DNA of 64,000 nucleotides from Porodaedalea pini (taxonomy: Eukaryota; Basidiomycota; Agaricomycetes; Hymenochaetales; Hymenochaetaceae), in the NCBI GenBank assembly GCA_002794775.1, contig NBAY01000003.1:1984001-2048000 (forward strand), in the 5' to 3' direction. Under the pieces are notes generated by a model that was not told the DNA's origin, did no database searches, and worked only from the letters and a program-made list of their open reading frames with translations. The position numbers were made by a program, and so were the translations under genes. Shown here one piece after another: positions 26,720 through 40,466 of the stretch. Each line of letters begins with the position of its first letter. The first letter of the stretch is position 1.

Positions 26720-27324
26720 AACTCTATGTGTTTTCGAGCACAGCTTGCGCTTTGAGAGCGTGCAATAGAAAAACTATCGCTTTATGTGTGTGGGACAACG
26801 AGAAATAGTTTTATGAGCTGTGCCGACGATAGTCCGTGGCGAAGGCATGTGCCGTCGGTAAGCGTCCCGTAGTTACTATCAGTGTATCCCTGTCTTTTTC
26901 ATGGAACACCTATTTTTATATCTTTTACGCATCTTCCTCGCGCGCGCGCGCAGCAAATAATGATCCTGGAAACCTCGGGTGGCGTCGACGAATATAAATG
27001 AGCGTTGAGATTGCGTGAGTAAGAGTACGCAGCAAATTCCTAATGGAACGGAATTTGTGTCCTTCCCGGCCGCCTTAACCGTGCCGTCATAATCTCCTTC
27101 CCTCTTTCCATCACCGAAATCTCGCTTGCTCTGCTGTCTAAGCGAAACGGATAGCCCGGTAGCCTCTCTTTCGTACTCTCACCTTGTCTGCATTGCATAT
27201 TCTGCTTGTCCTAACTCGACATCTGTCGCCCGACACTCCTTTACCTTGCCATTCCTTCTCAACTAACTAGCCGTGCTTGACTGCACCGGCTTAAAAATCC
27301 AAAACAGCAAAACGAACGACGTCA
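26720..27324. other. Intergenic with a (CG)n run
   Basis: No gene is seen. A short CGCGCGCGCGCG run lies at about 26939-26951. The CT-rich section from 27090 looks like the leader of the next gene. Confidence 0.5.
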
Positions 27325-28705
27325 ATGTCGTTTCGCCCCTCCCTCCTCCGAACATGCCTTCTCTTGTGCTTCCTTTCGTGCGCGTTCCTGCTGTGCGAGG
27401 CGCGGCCAGCGACATTCGAGAACGGCACTTCCTACATCTTCAGCGACGACTCGGGCACGATCCAAATTACGGACCCAGACACAGGCGATAAAATCACCCA
27501 GGGCTCTGCTAGCGACGGCGCGGGCGATGGCATGGACGTCCCTGCCCTTCTATGGATCGTGTTCTCGTTCTTAGTGGGAATCCCGTTGTTGACAGCAGGG
27601 GTACGCTTGGGACGTTTCACGAGCGGCGTCGGTCTTGGTTTGGGTATAGCCGTCTCATGTGCGTACTACCTCGTTCCATCTCCTCCAGATCCAGCAGACT
27701 CATCACTCTGTCCTTTCATTTGTAGTATGGGCATCCATCATTAACACGGTCAGCGAAGGCAACATCGCCGACATCGTTATCCTGGCTATTACAGTCATTC
27801 TCTTCATTGTCGGCTTCGTTGTCGGAGTCGTCACCATCGAATACCGAGTCGGCACTGCCGTACTCGGTGCGGCCGGCGGGATGTCAATCATGATGCGCAT
27901 AATCCTTATGAAGGAGGACCTACTTGTGTCAGTGTACTACGTGAACTGGCTCTTGTGCGCACTGCTCGGGGCGGTCGGACTTGTACTAGTCGTCTGGAGA
28001 GAGCGGTGGGGTGTCGTGAGTTCGTCAAACCGTTGCTGCGAACGGCTAAATTGACTTGTCAAAAGATTATCGGCAGTTCTGCTGCAGGCTCTTTCCTCGT
28101 CTGCCTCGGTATTGACCTCATCGTTAACAAGCAGGCCGGCATGTCGCGCGGGCTTCGCTTCATGTTCGACCGAAACGCGAATCATCTTGCCGTAAGTCCG
28201 CATGAAATTTCGTCTTGCTCCCCCAGCAAGCTTAAGCTATGTATTCGGCATGTAGGATATCATCGGCACCGGGTATACACCTTTAATATCAACACAGGTG
28301 CTCATGGCCGTGACGATCGCCTTAGTGTGAGCCCAATCCCCTTCAAGCTCACCGCGGCCTATCGCTAACGATGCTTGTTTCCCCTTCAGCCCTATATTCA
28401 CCTTCGCCCAGCACAAAATATTTCCCCGCCCCTTCCGCACACTCAGGCACCGTCCGTCCTCAATATTCGGCGACGACGCTAGCGTACACTCGCGGACATG
28501 GGTCGGCCGGCTCCGGGGGCGCACGCACGCGCCCGACCCTGCCGCACCGGACTTGGAAAAGGACAGGTTCGCGAGCACGCAGGCACTGGTCGGGAACGCG
28601 GAGGACGATGCGACGATGCACCCCGTGTTGAGTACGCCCTTGCCATACCAAGACGAGCTGAAGGAAAAGACGGCAGCGGGCGTGCCGGCACTCGCTGCAC
28701 ATTAA
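27325..28705 (+). CDS. TM7S3/TM198-like membrane protein (DUF4203)
   Basis: Five exons (27325-27658, 27726-28010, 28088-28191, 28256-28326, 28390-28705) give 369 residues. A signal peptide is evident (SLLRTCLLLCFLSCAFLLCEA), followed by an extracellular acidic stretch with an NGT sequon. About seven hydrophobic helices follow, including VPALLWIVFSFLVGIPLL, IVILAITVILFIVGFVVG and WLLCALLGAVGLVLVVW. The C-terminal roughly 90 residues are polar, Arg-rich and cytoplasmic. Proteins of this family are surface or endomembrane proteins of mostly unknown role. I infer no transport activity. Confidence 0.85.
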
Positions 28706-29234
28706 CTTCGTATATATACCTTAATTTAAGCCTAGAATGGACTATGCATGGACATATCACATACGGATCCTTCTCACTCTCCATCGTCATCTCCCCGCCT
28801 CCCCCACTCACCCATGCACATCCCTCACCGAACCAAGCCAACCTCTAAACCTCAGTACAAGCCTGGATAATGACGATTGCTTTGCTGTAGACTTGCATTG
28901 CAAGGGACTTTTCGGTCGTTTTGTTAGTACGGAGTCGTTTTTGCTATCGATGAAGTTAGATACCCCATGTACTCATTTTCCACTCGGAGGTGTTATTAGG
29001 AGTCGGAAAGCGGGTTTGTCAAATGCAGATAAGACGCGATGAAGGACAGCAAGAAAAGAAATGTGCAGGTATTATGCTAAAGTAAAGCAAAGAAAAGCGA
29101 GAAAGAGAAAGCAGAATGACAGAGGCAGCAACAAAGCATTGAGACAGCAAAGCGAAATGAAGAATAGCAGCGGCAGAAAAGAAAGGTGCAGTCCGATAGG
29201 GCTGAGTAGCATGAGATACTTATCCAGGTTGTTA
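28706..29234. other. Intergenic, convergent 3' flanks
   Basis: Lies between two convergent genes. The segment 29060-29200 is A/G-rich on the plus strand, that is CT-rich on the minus strand. No gene is seen. Confidence 0.5.
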
Positions 29235-30358
29235 CTAAATAGTAGAGTCCCATGCACCAAAGTCGAAGATAGCCGACGTTGAATCAAGACCCTCGGTCTC
29301 TAACGACTGCTCATCATCCTTTTGAGACGGCCTACGCCATGGTGCCATGTCTGAACTCGACTCCAGTCCGATCCCCAAATCATTACCCGGTAATCCAGAG
29401 AAATCTTGAGTTGACGAGAGCCATGCGTTGATATCTATGGCGGGATATCCATACCCAAACCCAAAGGCAGCGTCCGTCGAGAAGTCCGAGGTGTAGCTAG
29501 GCTCTGGGTACGCAGGGAAAAGGTTTGGCATGAACGGCGAGAGGGGCGTAGATGGGAACGATAGCATCGAGGCACAGCTGCTCAGATCCGAGTCATTGGA
29601 GAATGGCGTGCCTTCGGATATGAAGGTTTCGGGATCGAAATGTGCAGATGGGATCAAGGAGGACTCGGAGGCTGGCGACAGAGAAGAGAGGGATGTTAAA
29701 TCGTAAGTTGGAAGAGCATCAGGTTGGCTCTGGCCAGCGTAGGTAGGAGAAGCTGGCACGTCTGGAATAATCTCCTTCTCGAGTCCAACGCTCGACTCCA
29801 TCTTTGAAGGGATTTCGGATGTCGAGCTTGAAGACGCTCGCACACTTGATCCAGTCAAGTTCTTATCAACAGCCTTACTGGTCTTCCTCTCCTTCAATTT
29901 CTTCGCCGCTTGAGTTGCATGCCTTTGGTTCTTCCTTTCTAGGCAGAGGTCGCGATGCACTCCAGCATTTTTCTCGTGCCTATTGAGTGCGGAACGGTCT
30001 GCAAAGGCCATCTCACAACCGTCGTAACGACACCTATGCCATCGCCTTTCACAGTACTTTGTACTGCAGTCGGTTCGTTGAGCATACCGTTCGCTAGCGA
30101 TGAATACCACTCACTGCCTTGCGTTGATATGAGTCTTTAGGTTGCTCTTCTGTGCAAAGCCGCTGGTGTTTCGAGCACAGTCAGGGTATGGGCAAAAATA
30201 TGTTCTGCAGAGTTCAGTCATCGATACGCATAATGAAAGCTATAGTAATATAAGTGAACAACGTACGGTGCATTGGTTGAATGCAACAGAGCGTGCCTAT
30301 TTAACAGGTCGTAGCGACGGCTTACAATCGCCCCGCATACTTCGCAAGCAAATGGCAT
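29235..30358 (-). CDS. C2H2 zinc-finger protein 2 (three fingers)
   Basis: Probable DNA-binding regulator. It starts at 30358 with MPFACEVCGAIVSRRYDLLN (finger 1, ending HALLH). Finger 2 is [22 protein letters not shown]. After a second intron, finger 3 reads CRYDGCEMAFADRSALNRHEK. Introns fall after finger 1 (CC|GTACGT) and after finger 2 (CA|GTGAGT), the same places and phases as in zinc-finger gene 1. A basic region (KKLKERKTSK) and a long Ser/Pro/acidic tail follow, ending AIFDFGAWDSTI, which could activate transcription. The two genes are inverted paralogues about 5 kb apart. Confidence 0.85.
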
Positions 30359-31541
30359 CAGTTCCAAGTAGTAGGGATACGCCTGAGGAGAGTGCCGATG
30401 GGGGATGAGACTCTCAAAGTAGAGTCTAGTTCACGCTTTATAGGCAAGGGGAAGCATAATTAGGTGGCGCGATCGACTTACGAAGAAGCCTACGAAAGGC
30501 GGCGCTCAGTCGAAAGAAGCATACTGAGAAACAGACGCGCAATATCTTGAGGTCCTGTATCCTGCACTGGTATATGCAGCGCATCGCGCTTAGTTGCTGA
30601 AAGTCGCTGAGAACGGATAGTAGGCCCCAGCACCATGAGCGCCTATTTTTCAACTCTTCACGGAAGCTTTTCGACCACTGGTGATGGTTTTGAAGCCTTC
30701 ACGATTTTCTTAGGCTCGTCAGTCGACGATCTGTATCTCCTGAGTCATTTTCAGAGCCACGGTTGGCCAGTTAGAGTTCGTTTGCGGGTTTTTGGTGTTT
30801 TCGGAAGACGATACTTGAAAATGAGAGACGAGAAACAGCCGCGCCTCGATGAAAATCACATTTCAAGCTCCGGCCACTGGTTTTTATCCTGAGCAGAATG
30901 TGCGCAGAACCAATTCGAGTATCAGTAGACGTATTCAGCATAGAGCAACACAGCACAGAAGCTTATCATCCGAACATCCATGCCACGACTGCCGAGAGGC
31001 TTAGTAGAACAGGGCTGCCCAAACCTTACGCGTCCAGAGGCCGATTCAACATGAGTACTATCATGTAGGGTGACCTCTCCCTTAACTTTCAACCCTTTTA
31101 ACCAACTTCAGATTATAGCCTTGGAACTGAAATGCAAGTGGCTCGACCATTTTCGGCCAAATGGTATCCTGCATAATACTAATGTATCTGGCTAGACAGC
31201 CCGTGGTGTATGACTTCTTCTGAGTTTGCTTACTTCCCTCACATCAGGGACCTCCAGAAATTTGAGAGTACTCTTTTCAACCGGATCCATGTACGGATTT
31301 ATCGCATGCAGCATACGGGGAACGCATTGACAATCAATACTACACATTATTATCAAGCCAGAGGACAGTATAAATACACAGGACTCGAAAACACGCCGCA
31401 AAGCAACAGAAGACGAACCAGATAAGAAAAACCCTAGAGTATATGAAGACACGCGGAGCACACAAGGAGGAGAACCTGATCCTGAGTTGCCGAAAGAAAA
31501 ACATTCCTCGTCCCGGCAAGAATAATGTTCCCGAAAAACTA
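30359..31541. other. Intergenic, no gene recognised
   Basis: Includes the upstream region of zinc-finger gene 2 and the 3' flank of the next minus-strand gene. Short open frames overlap on both strands with no family signature. Confidence 0.45.
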
Positions 31542-32858
31542 TCAACCTCCATTTTTGTCATTCAACGCCGTATTCACCTCCAGCTCGTCCTTATCGGTGG
31601 AAACATCCGCCTCGGCATCTTCGGAGCCCGAGCCACCTTCCGCATCGGCGTCAGCGTCAATAAGCCCGTTGGTGTGTACGTTCGAACCGTTTGCCGCCAT
31701 GGCAACCTTTGCGACGGCTTCTGCAAAAGACGTGGAAGACGGTCCGCCATTGAGATTAGGATCGATGTGGCTCTGAGCACCGGGCATGGGAATGGTGCCG
31801 AACGGCGATGGTGCGGTCAATGGACGGTGGAAGCGGGAACGGAAGTCATTCGGGTCATGTTGGTCGGCGATGGGTGGCGGACCGAAGGGGTGATGAGGAG
31901 GGGGCGGGGGAGCATTGCTAGGATCTGCACCATTCTGCTGCTGGAGCTCTCCTTGTTGCTGTTGCTGTTCCGCATGCTGTTGCTGATCTCCATGCTGCTG
32001 CTGGCGACCTGCATTCGCTTGTGCAACCTGTTCAGCGTAGTGAAGTCGGCGCTGGAAGGGCGTATTAATTGTGTTAGTTCGTCAAAATAGGATAGCATGA
32101 CATTCAAACACGATAAGGTCTGTTCAAACGATAAGAGATCGTAGGACACTCACAGCATGGTCCCACTGATCCCAAGCAGCAGAAAGGATAGGTTCAAGAG
32201 AACAGAGTTCCTCGTTGGTCATGCTGAGTGAACGCAAGAGATGTGCCTTCAAGAGCGGGGAACATGATAGCGAAAGCAGCAAGGTCGATGCGAACGTCTG
32301 GCCACCCGTCTGCCCGCCAGTGGTGGGCGTGTACTGGTTTTCGGGGTTTCCCATCTCCTGTGGTTGTGCATTGGGAGGTAACACAGGCTGGTACTGGCCG
32401 TCGGGCTGTAACGCATAATGCACTTCCTCAGGCAAGATGCCATTCTCGCCCATTGCAAGTCCCAGCTCCGCCATTTTCTTCTGCTTCACCAAAGCACGAT
32501 GTTTGCGCTGACGCTCGCGCGCAGCGGCCCGCACCTTCTCGCGGCGCTCCTCCTCTTCCTTTGTGAGTTGCGGAGGCTCAGCTGGTGGCGCCGGTGGCTG
32601 CTGAGCGGGAGCAGAGGGTCCCGCAACCTGCTGAGACACATTTGGGAATGTCGCGATGGTATTGCGGCGGTCCCGTTCACGCTTGCGGCGTTGGCGCTCT
32701 GCGGCTTTGGCACGCTTTGCAGCTACCTTCGGATCGAGGTCCTGCTCGGGTGCACGACCACGCTTGCGTGGCGACGCACTTGCAGGCTCGGCCTGTATCT
32801 GCGCCGCCTGTGCAGAGACGGCTTCATAGGTATGTTCAAAGGTGGTGTTGTTGTTCAT
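31542..32858 (-). CDS. Basic, Gln-rich protein of unknown function
   Basis: Two exons (32858-32154 and 32051-31542) join in frame with a GCT|GTGAGT donor. I do not recognise the family. Visible are two highly basic helices, RAKAAERQRRKRERDRR near residue 50 and RAAARERQRKHRALVKQKK near residue 110. A hydrophobic helix (STLLLSLSCSPLLKAHLLRSL) follows, then a WDQWDH segment at the exon junction, a Gln-rich stretch and an acidic C-terminus. The basic regions resemble bZIP DNA-contact segments, but no leucine zipper follows, so nuclear localisation is the safest inference. It is probably conserved only in basidiomycetes. Confidence 0.7.
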
Positions 32859-33154
32859 ATTTTATTGAGCTGACTGCGAAGACGCGTTAGTGACCAGGCG
32901 TTACGGCTCGTGTTTGGTTGTTGGCTAGGGCGCGTTGAGTGACGAGGATGGGGTCACAAGTGACTGTGTGGTGACAAGACGCAAATCCAACATAAACCCT
33001 TTTTGTTCAATGTTTCAAGCTCCGCTTCAATCTACGCCACATCGCTCGCTTTATTCACACAGCAATTCCATTTTCATTTTGTCTGAGTCATTGTTCTCGA
33101 GGGGGTAGTCTGGTCATTATACGATACAGCGAATATATATGTTACAGCTCTACG

Positions 33155-33634
33155 CTACTTACGTTCCGAGTTGGTAGGTGGTGAAGGAGGTTCAGTAGGA
33201 GGTACTCCCCAATCTGGCACACCTTTTGGTCGCTCAATACGCTTGGGTTCCCAATCCTGGTCTGCTGCGGATTGTATTCGCTGGATGCGGAAGAAGGCTC
33301 AGGAGACATGTAAGAAAAGAGGAGCGTAAAATGAACTCACGTAGTACTCTTCCCGAATATCGATTTTCTTCCTATTCTTCTTCAGACCAAGTTCGTCCTC
33401 CTTCGAGACCTGAATCAACAGTTATTAGACAGTGGACTCATACCACGACGCACAACTACTTACGTTGGAATTTCGCTGGCTCTGGAGGTCATAACGCGTT
33501 TGCGTGAAGGTTGTCATCGCAAACGACGCGCCGACAATCATGAGCACGAACGGCACGCCAAATAACGCTGGGTTTCTTCTGATTGTACTGTTCAGCGGAG
33601 CCTGCTTGAGACGGTTGGTTGGGAAAGCAGGCAT
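33155..33634 (-). CDS. COX16: Cytochrome c oxidase assembly protein Cox16
   Basis: Mitochondrial inner-membrane factor acting in maturation of complex IV, in the Cox1/Cox2 assembly route. Three exons (33634-33464, 33409-33341, 33280-33155) give 121 residues. The diagnostic run is one transmembrane helix GVPFVLMIVGASFAMTTFTQ followed by TRYDLQSQR, then KEDELGLKKNRKKIDIREEYY. The C-terminus (DWEPKRIERPKGVPDWG) is also typical. The gene starts 292 bp from the divergent adenylosuccinate synthetase gene, so the two may share a promoter. Confidence 0.93.
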
Positions 33635-35446
<1,812 letters not shown>

Positions 35447-35565
35447 CATTGGGATCTTCATCAAGCAGAGCTGTGTACGTAGAGTGCAGACATAGTCATA
35501 GACATTGCAATAAAACGGAAGAGAATGCAAAACGAAGGAAGAAACTTAAGAACAGAAGGTGAATA

Positions 35566-38500
35566 TTATGAAGTCGACACCTCATCCACGCGTGCCATCC
35601 TCATCAGTCCCCGGCTGAAACCAGCTGCCACCGCACTGAACCCACCTTCCTTAACGTCTGACACAAACACGTCGTGTTGTCCTGCAAGGCGCTCATTGTT
35701 CCGCCGGATCTCGCGCAGCATCCCATGTGAGCGCGCGCAGTTCGGGCACTCCGTCTCGTTCTCCGCCAGGCAGCGCTGGTGGTAGCTGTGATTGCACATG
35801 AAGTGGACACTCGGAAGGTCGAGCTGGCCGCTGCAGGCCGAACAGCGCGTGACGTGGAAGACGCGCGGGTGGTCCGGATCCGAGAGCTCCTCCACCTGTT
35901 TGAGCTTCGTGCGTGTCTCGTCGCGGTATGAGCTGATGAGTTGTTGATCCTAGAATTAAACAAGACAGTAAGCCTAAATAAGAATGACATAAATCGTAAG
36001 ACTGACCGCTTGAATTTCGTCTCTGGATTCCTTGATCCGCGTCAGCAGCCACTGCTTCACAAGCCCAACACTTGTCACGCCGTTCCTACTCAGTACCTGT
36101 ATCACGCTGAGCGACGGCATGATCTTTTCTCGTTCGATCGTCTCCAGCACGCCTTCAAGCTCCTGCGCATGTCGGCTCAGCAGCTCTGCGCTTGAAGTCA
36201 GGAAGCGCAGCGCAAGTGGATACAGCTGATGATTCTCCGGTCCGTACCGCTCGAGGGAGCGAAGCACCTGCGCAGACGCACCCGGTGCATGCGCCTCCAT
36301 CTCCTGGGCGATCCAGAAACGCAATACATCCTCGTACATACCCAGTCTCTCCCAAAGGAGCACTAGCCCCGGCGTGAAGTCGCGTGTCGCACAGAGGATG
36401 AGAGCGTGAGTCGGATCGTACGGCAGAGTGTCGCTCTTCAGAAGCGCGAGCGCCTTCGCACGTAAAAGACTCTCTTCACCTTCATTTTCGGATAGCGTGA
36501 GATACAATTCGAGCAACGTATTCCACACCGCGACTTGATCACGTTTGTCAGCTTCCTCGTCCAGCGGTGCAGGTAGCGCATCAGATGCAGGTGTCGATAC
36601 TTCCTCTACGGTCTGTCTCCACCGACGAAGTGCCACAGATTCTAAGAACACGACGAATTTATCCATGTTGTCCACGAAATGCGAGAAATACTGTCGCGGA
36701 GAGGGCCGCTTTTCAGGTTTAGGCTTCACATTGACCGAAGGCGGGGCGGGAGAAGCTGTTCGTGGGGTGTCATGCACAGAATTAGTACGCCGTGGTTGTC
36801 TGGGTTCGTCGGACTGTCTAGCGGTAGCTGTTGATGGCGAGGGTGGTGTACTATCCAACGCAGATGGTGCTACCCGACTCAATGCAAGGTAAGACAGATA
36901 CGAAGGTGCTGCTGGAGTGCCTTTTTTTGCTGATGCTGGGTCATCAGAGTCAAGGGGGTGTGCATTATTTCCTACGCAGATGTCAATCAGCAGCTGCGTG
37001 GTCTCGTCTGGTAGGTTGGCGAGCATAATTCGTCCATAGCGGGCTAGGTTGCTCTCCGTCTATTCCAGCTGTCAACAAGATTGAAACCAACAAATTGATT
37101 CATACAACATACAGCTTCCGGATCAAGGCGTCTTACATATGCAAGCGCGTCTTTGTAGTTCGCTGCATCTTCGACTTGAATTCGCAAATAGTCTTCATGC
37201 CGCTTGTACTTCTTCGCAAGATAGCTCGCATGTTCGAAATAGCCTGCTTGGCGACATACTCGGATCGCAGTCTCGAGATCGAACGGCGGCTCGTCATGCG
37301 CGACATCACTATCGGAAGAAGGTCGTGCTTCGGTCTTGATAAAGCTATCAAGGCGCGCAACATCCTTCAGCTTCGTGTACGTGTTGAGGAGGAGCGTCGT
37401 GTGTTCTGAGTTCGCGAGGCCAAGAGAATGGAGGTCTTGAAGATAAGTGACGAGGTTGTGGATGCGCTGAGCGTCGAGGAACTGCACAATAACCTATTGA
37501 AAAACGTATCTGAAGTAAGGCAGATGTTCTGACCTTTCGAATGACATAACTAGGCTGCAAAAACCCGATTGTTTTGATGAACTGCTGCATAGAACCATCA
37601 TAGTCGCCTTTACTGTACAAGTGGTCGCCGTATTGCCGGTGGATGTCCGCCACACTCGACTCGTCAAGTCCTTGCGTGTTAGCAAGATTCAAAGCAAGGA
37701 TATATAAGTTCTTGCGGTAAAGCATGTCGAGTTTTTCGGGCGTGGATTTCTCTTCGAGGCATGATAACTAGGATATTAACACAACACGAATGAGGGATTG
37801 CACATACTTTCAGAAAGCAATGAAAATCACCTTTCCGTCGTTCGTAAGCACATAAATGTGACCCCACTCGGAAACGACGGCGCGCACACCCTCGACAAAC
37901 GTCCCCGAGTACGCAACAAACTTGTTCTCAAGATCGAAAACGGTGACTTTCGAGACATCTGTCCTATCAGGCAATTTGTTCTTTGCAACGAAATTCCTGA
38001 CGGTTGCAGAATTTGTCGCTGCACTGGGGAAGAAAGGCGGAGACACGATGACGAGGTAGTTTAGATGCGTATGGATTGACGATTTATAGCCTTCAACACG
38101 AGAGTTAGAACGTTTCAGAAATCAATGAAATTTTGAAACATTACCTTCGTAAGCAACTGAAGCGCCCCTGCCCTCAGTACCACACATGTAAATAGCCTCA
38201 TCTCGAGCGACGACAATATCCCTTGCTCGCCAGTCCATGACCGCACACCCAAGCCCCGCGCCTACCTCATCCACGACTCGTGGCCCAGTGCCACTGCCTT
38301 TGCCGGAAACCTGGAAGCACAGCACACGACTCGTCGTCGTAACAAACAGGTGTAGGTGGGGTGCCTCTTCTGCATGCGCCGCTCCGGGTTCGCGGAAGCC
38401 GAGTCCGGTGATTGGCTCGGTGGGTGCCTCAAGCAATGTGCGCGCCTTTGGGAGCGCGGATAGAGCCGTTGAGCTCGAGAGTGACTGATCGAGATGCCGG

Positions 38501-39199
38501 TAGAGGAGGACGGTACCGTCGGCAAGTCCAATGGCCAGATGCGAAAGCGAGGCGGAAAGGGCTATGGTTGATACCTATCAAATGGTCAGAGGCAATGTAG
38601 TGCATTTGAGACATACTTACAGGATGGGGTCGAGCGCCGTGCTGTATCTTTACGGACCGCAGTAGAGAGGGCATTCCGGTCTTCTTGTCTGTTTTGCCGA
38701 GATCCCAGATCTTCAGTAATGGTGAAGGAACATTCTCTTCCTCCTGTATACCTGTTGAGCATACGAACCAGACCTCCACTGCAGACACACTTACTCCTAT
38801 AGTAACCAAAACACCCTTCCTGTCGACCACGTGCGTTACTCTGCCTCCAACATGTGCAACCCAACTCCTGACGGATTCGAATTCCTTGTTGAGGATATGT
38901 ATGCTACCATAAATGTCAGCGAGCAACACTCCGGCTGTTGATGATGAAAGCACGGATATCTCTGGGTATTCTTACTTTACATTCAGTTTGTATCTCATAT
39001 TCGTGAGATAGCCGTACATACCTTGAAGGCTTCCGGTGGACTGGCCAAGTCATGGATGTCTTTCACGGGCGTAACATCGAAGAACGTGAAGTGCTTCCAC
39101 TGCCGGTTCGGGCATTGTTATAAATTCATTGACTCTTGGTGCTATTACACGTACTGTTGGGGGAACGTTTGAAGCATTCGGTAGTACAGATGCAGACAT
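35566..39199 (-). CDS. VPS11: Vacuolar protein sorting protein 11 (Vps11/Pep5)
   Basis: Core subunit of the HOPS and CORVET tethering complexes at endosome and vacuole. About nine exons; the start MSASVLPNAS is at 39199 and the stop at 35566. The N-terminal third forms a propeller-like region (VLLADIYGSIHILN, LLKIWDLGKT, TVLLYRHLDQSL). The helical middle includes LYRKNLYILALNLANTQGLD, CRQAGYFEHASYLAKKYKRHEDYLRI and RLDPEA. A Pro/Ser-rich insertion lies near VAPSALDSTPPSPST. The C-terminus is a RING-H2-like finger, CSACSGQLDLPSVHFMCNHSYH, then CPNC. Order and content match fungal Vps11 throughout, with no break seen. Confidence 0.94.
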
Positions 39200-39590
39200 C
39201 TTCAGGTTAATATACGGTATAGGAATGTAGATACCCTGAACTTGACGAATTCCAAGGATCTCAGGAAAGCGCGTGCAGTGCGATGTAGACTATGAGTGAG
39301 AGTCCCAGTAAGCCGTGATATAAATCATCAGCACAGAATTGTGAGATTGAACATCTAGAAAGCGTGCTCACTGCACAGAAGCAGACGCGTTCAGTATACG
39401 TAACGTAATCGACATCACGTGTAAATGGGCCGCGCTTCTAAAATTGGTCAGCATACTGTCATCATGCTTTCGAAATTCGAATCGCGACATCCAACGTTGG
39501 GCAGGCGCATAAAAGGGTTGTGCCGCTCTGCAGCTCGCCATCGATTACAGACTACTGAAGCCTTATATACACGACGACCTCAGTGGCAGA
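39200..39590. promoter_or_regulatory. Divergent promoter region, VPS11 / NmrA-like gene
   Basis: About 390 bp between divergent starts. A TATATA box at 39564-39569 lies about 25 bp before the plus-strand ATG, which implies either a very short leader or that this box is not the one used. Confidence 0.45.
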
Positions 39591-40241
39591 ATGCACATAC
39601 TCGTTCTCGGTGGCACAGGAGCTATCGGCAAGCTCCAAATCCGCGACCTCCTCGCCGCCTCGCACACCGTTGTTGTATACGCGCGCTCGCCGCAAAAGCT
39701 GCCCGACGACATCACGTCCAACTCAAATGTGACCGTCATTCAGGGAGAGCTCGACGATGCCGCTGCCATAGCTGGTGCGCTCAAGGGAGTGGATGCCGTC
39801 GTGTCCTCGATTGGGCCCAGTGCTTCCCAGCCTGCCGACAACCCGCTCGCCAAGGGCTACGCAGTCATCATCAAATGTATGCGCGAGGCAGGCATCAAGC
39901 GGCTCATCGCACTGGGCACGGCTTCTATCCCCGACGAGAACGATAAAAGGGATTTCGTGTTCTGGTTGGCTGTGCAGGTCATCAAGTACGGTGCACACCG
40001 CGCCTATACAGACATTGTCGCCATTGGCGAGACCATCCGCAAGGAAGGCGCCGACCTTGACTGGACGATCGTGCGCGTGGGGATTCTCACGAATGGCCAG
40101 AGTCGCGAATACCAGACGGGATATCTGGGCAATGGGAAGCGGAACACGACCGTAACGCGTATCAGCTATGCGACATTCGTAGTGGACGAGCTGAAGAACA
40201 ACGAGTGGGTCAAGAAGTCGCCGTTCCTGTCTGACCCATAA
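39591..40241 (+). CDS. NAD(P)-binding Rossmann protein, NmrA-like atypical SDR
   Basis: Intronless, 216 residues. The N-terminal MHILVLGGTGAIGKLQIRDLL is a Rossmann dinucleotide loop (GGTGAIG). It is followed by VVVYARSPQKL, a stretch that binds the adenosine ribose in such proteins, and VDAVVSSIGPSA after the fourth strand. A DWTIVRVGILT segment near residue 150 is typical of the NAD(P)H-binding (YwnB/NmrA) group. The classical YxxxK pair is not evident, so it may act as a reductase of small substrates or as a redox sensor. The substrate is unknown. Confidence 0.88.
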   Translation: MHILVLGGTGAIGKLQIRDLLAASHTVVVYARSPQKLPDDITSNSNVTVIQGELDDAAAIAGALKGVDAVVSSIGPSASQPADNPLAKGYAVIIKCMREAGIKRLIALGTASIPDENDKRDFVFWLAVQVIKYGAHRAYTDIVAIGETIRKEGADLDWTIVRVGILTNGQSREYQTGYLGNGKRNTTVTRISYATFVVDELKNNEWVKKSPFLSDP

Positions 40242-40466
40242 AGACTTTCTGTTCGTGTACGAACTTTGTCGTCGACTCCGCGCAGTGTATTATAGTGTGC
40301 TATTCGTTACTACCGTTTCCTGCATCACCGAAGGATTCTCTAATGTTAATAAGATCAGGTGCCTCGTTTGCAAGTCGTGTCTTGAACTTATTTCTCGGCT
40401 TCCGAGGCTCCTCATTTAGTCTGCATGTTTCGAGAGGCCTCAGCAACTTCACTCACTGCGTCCACC

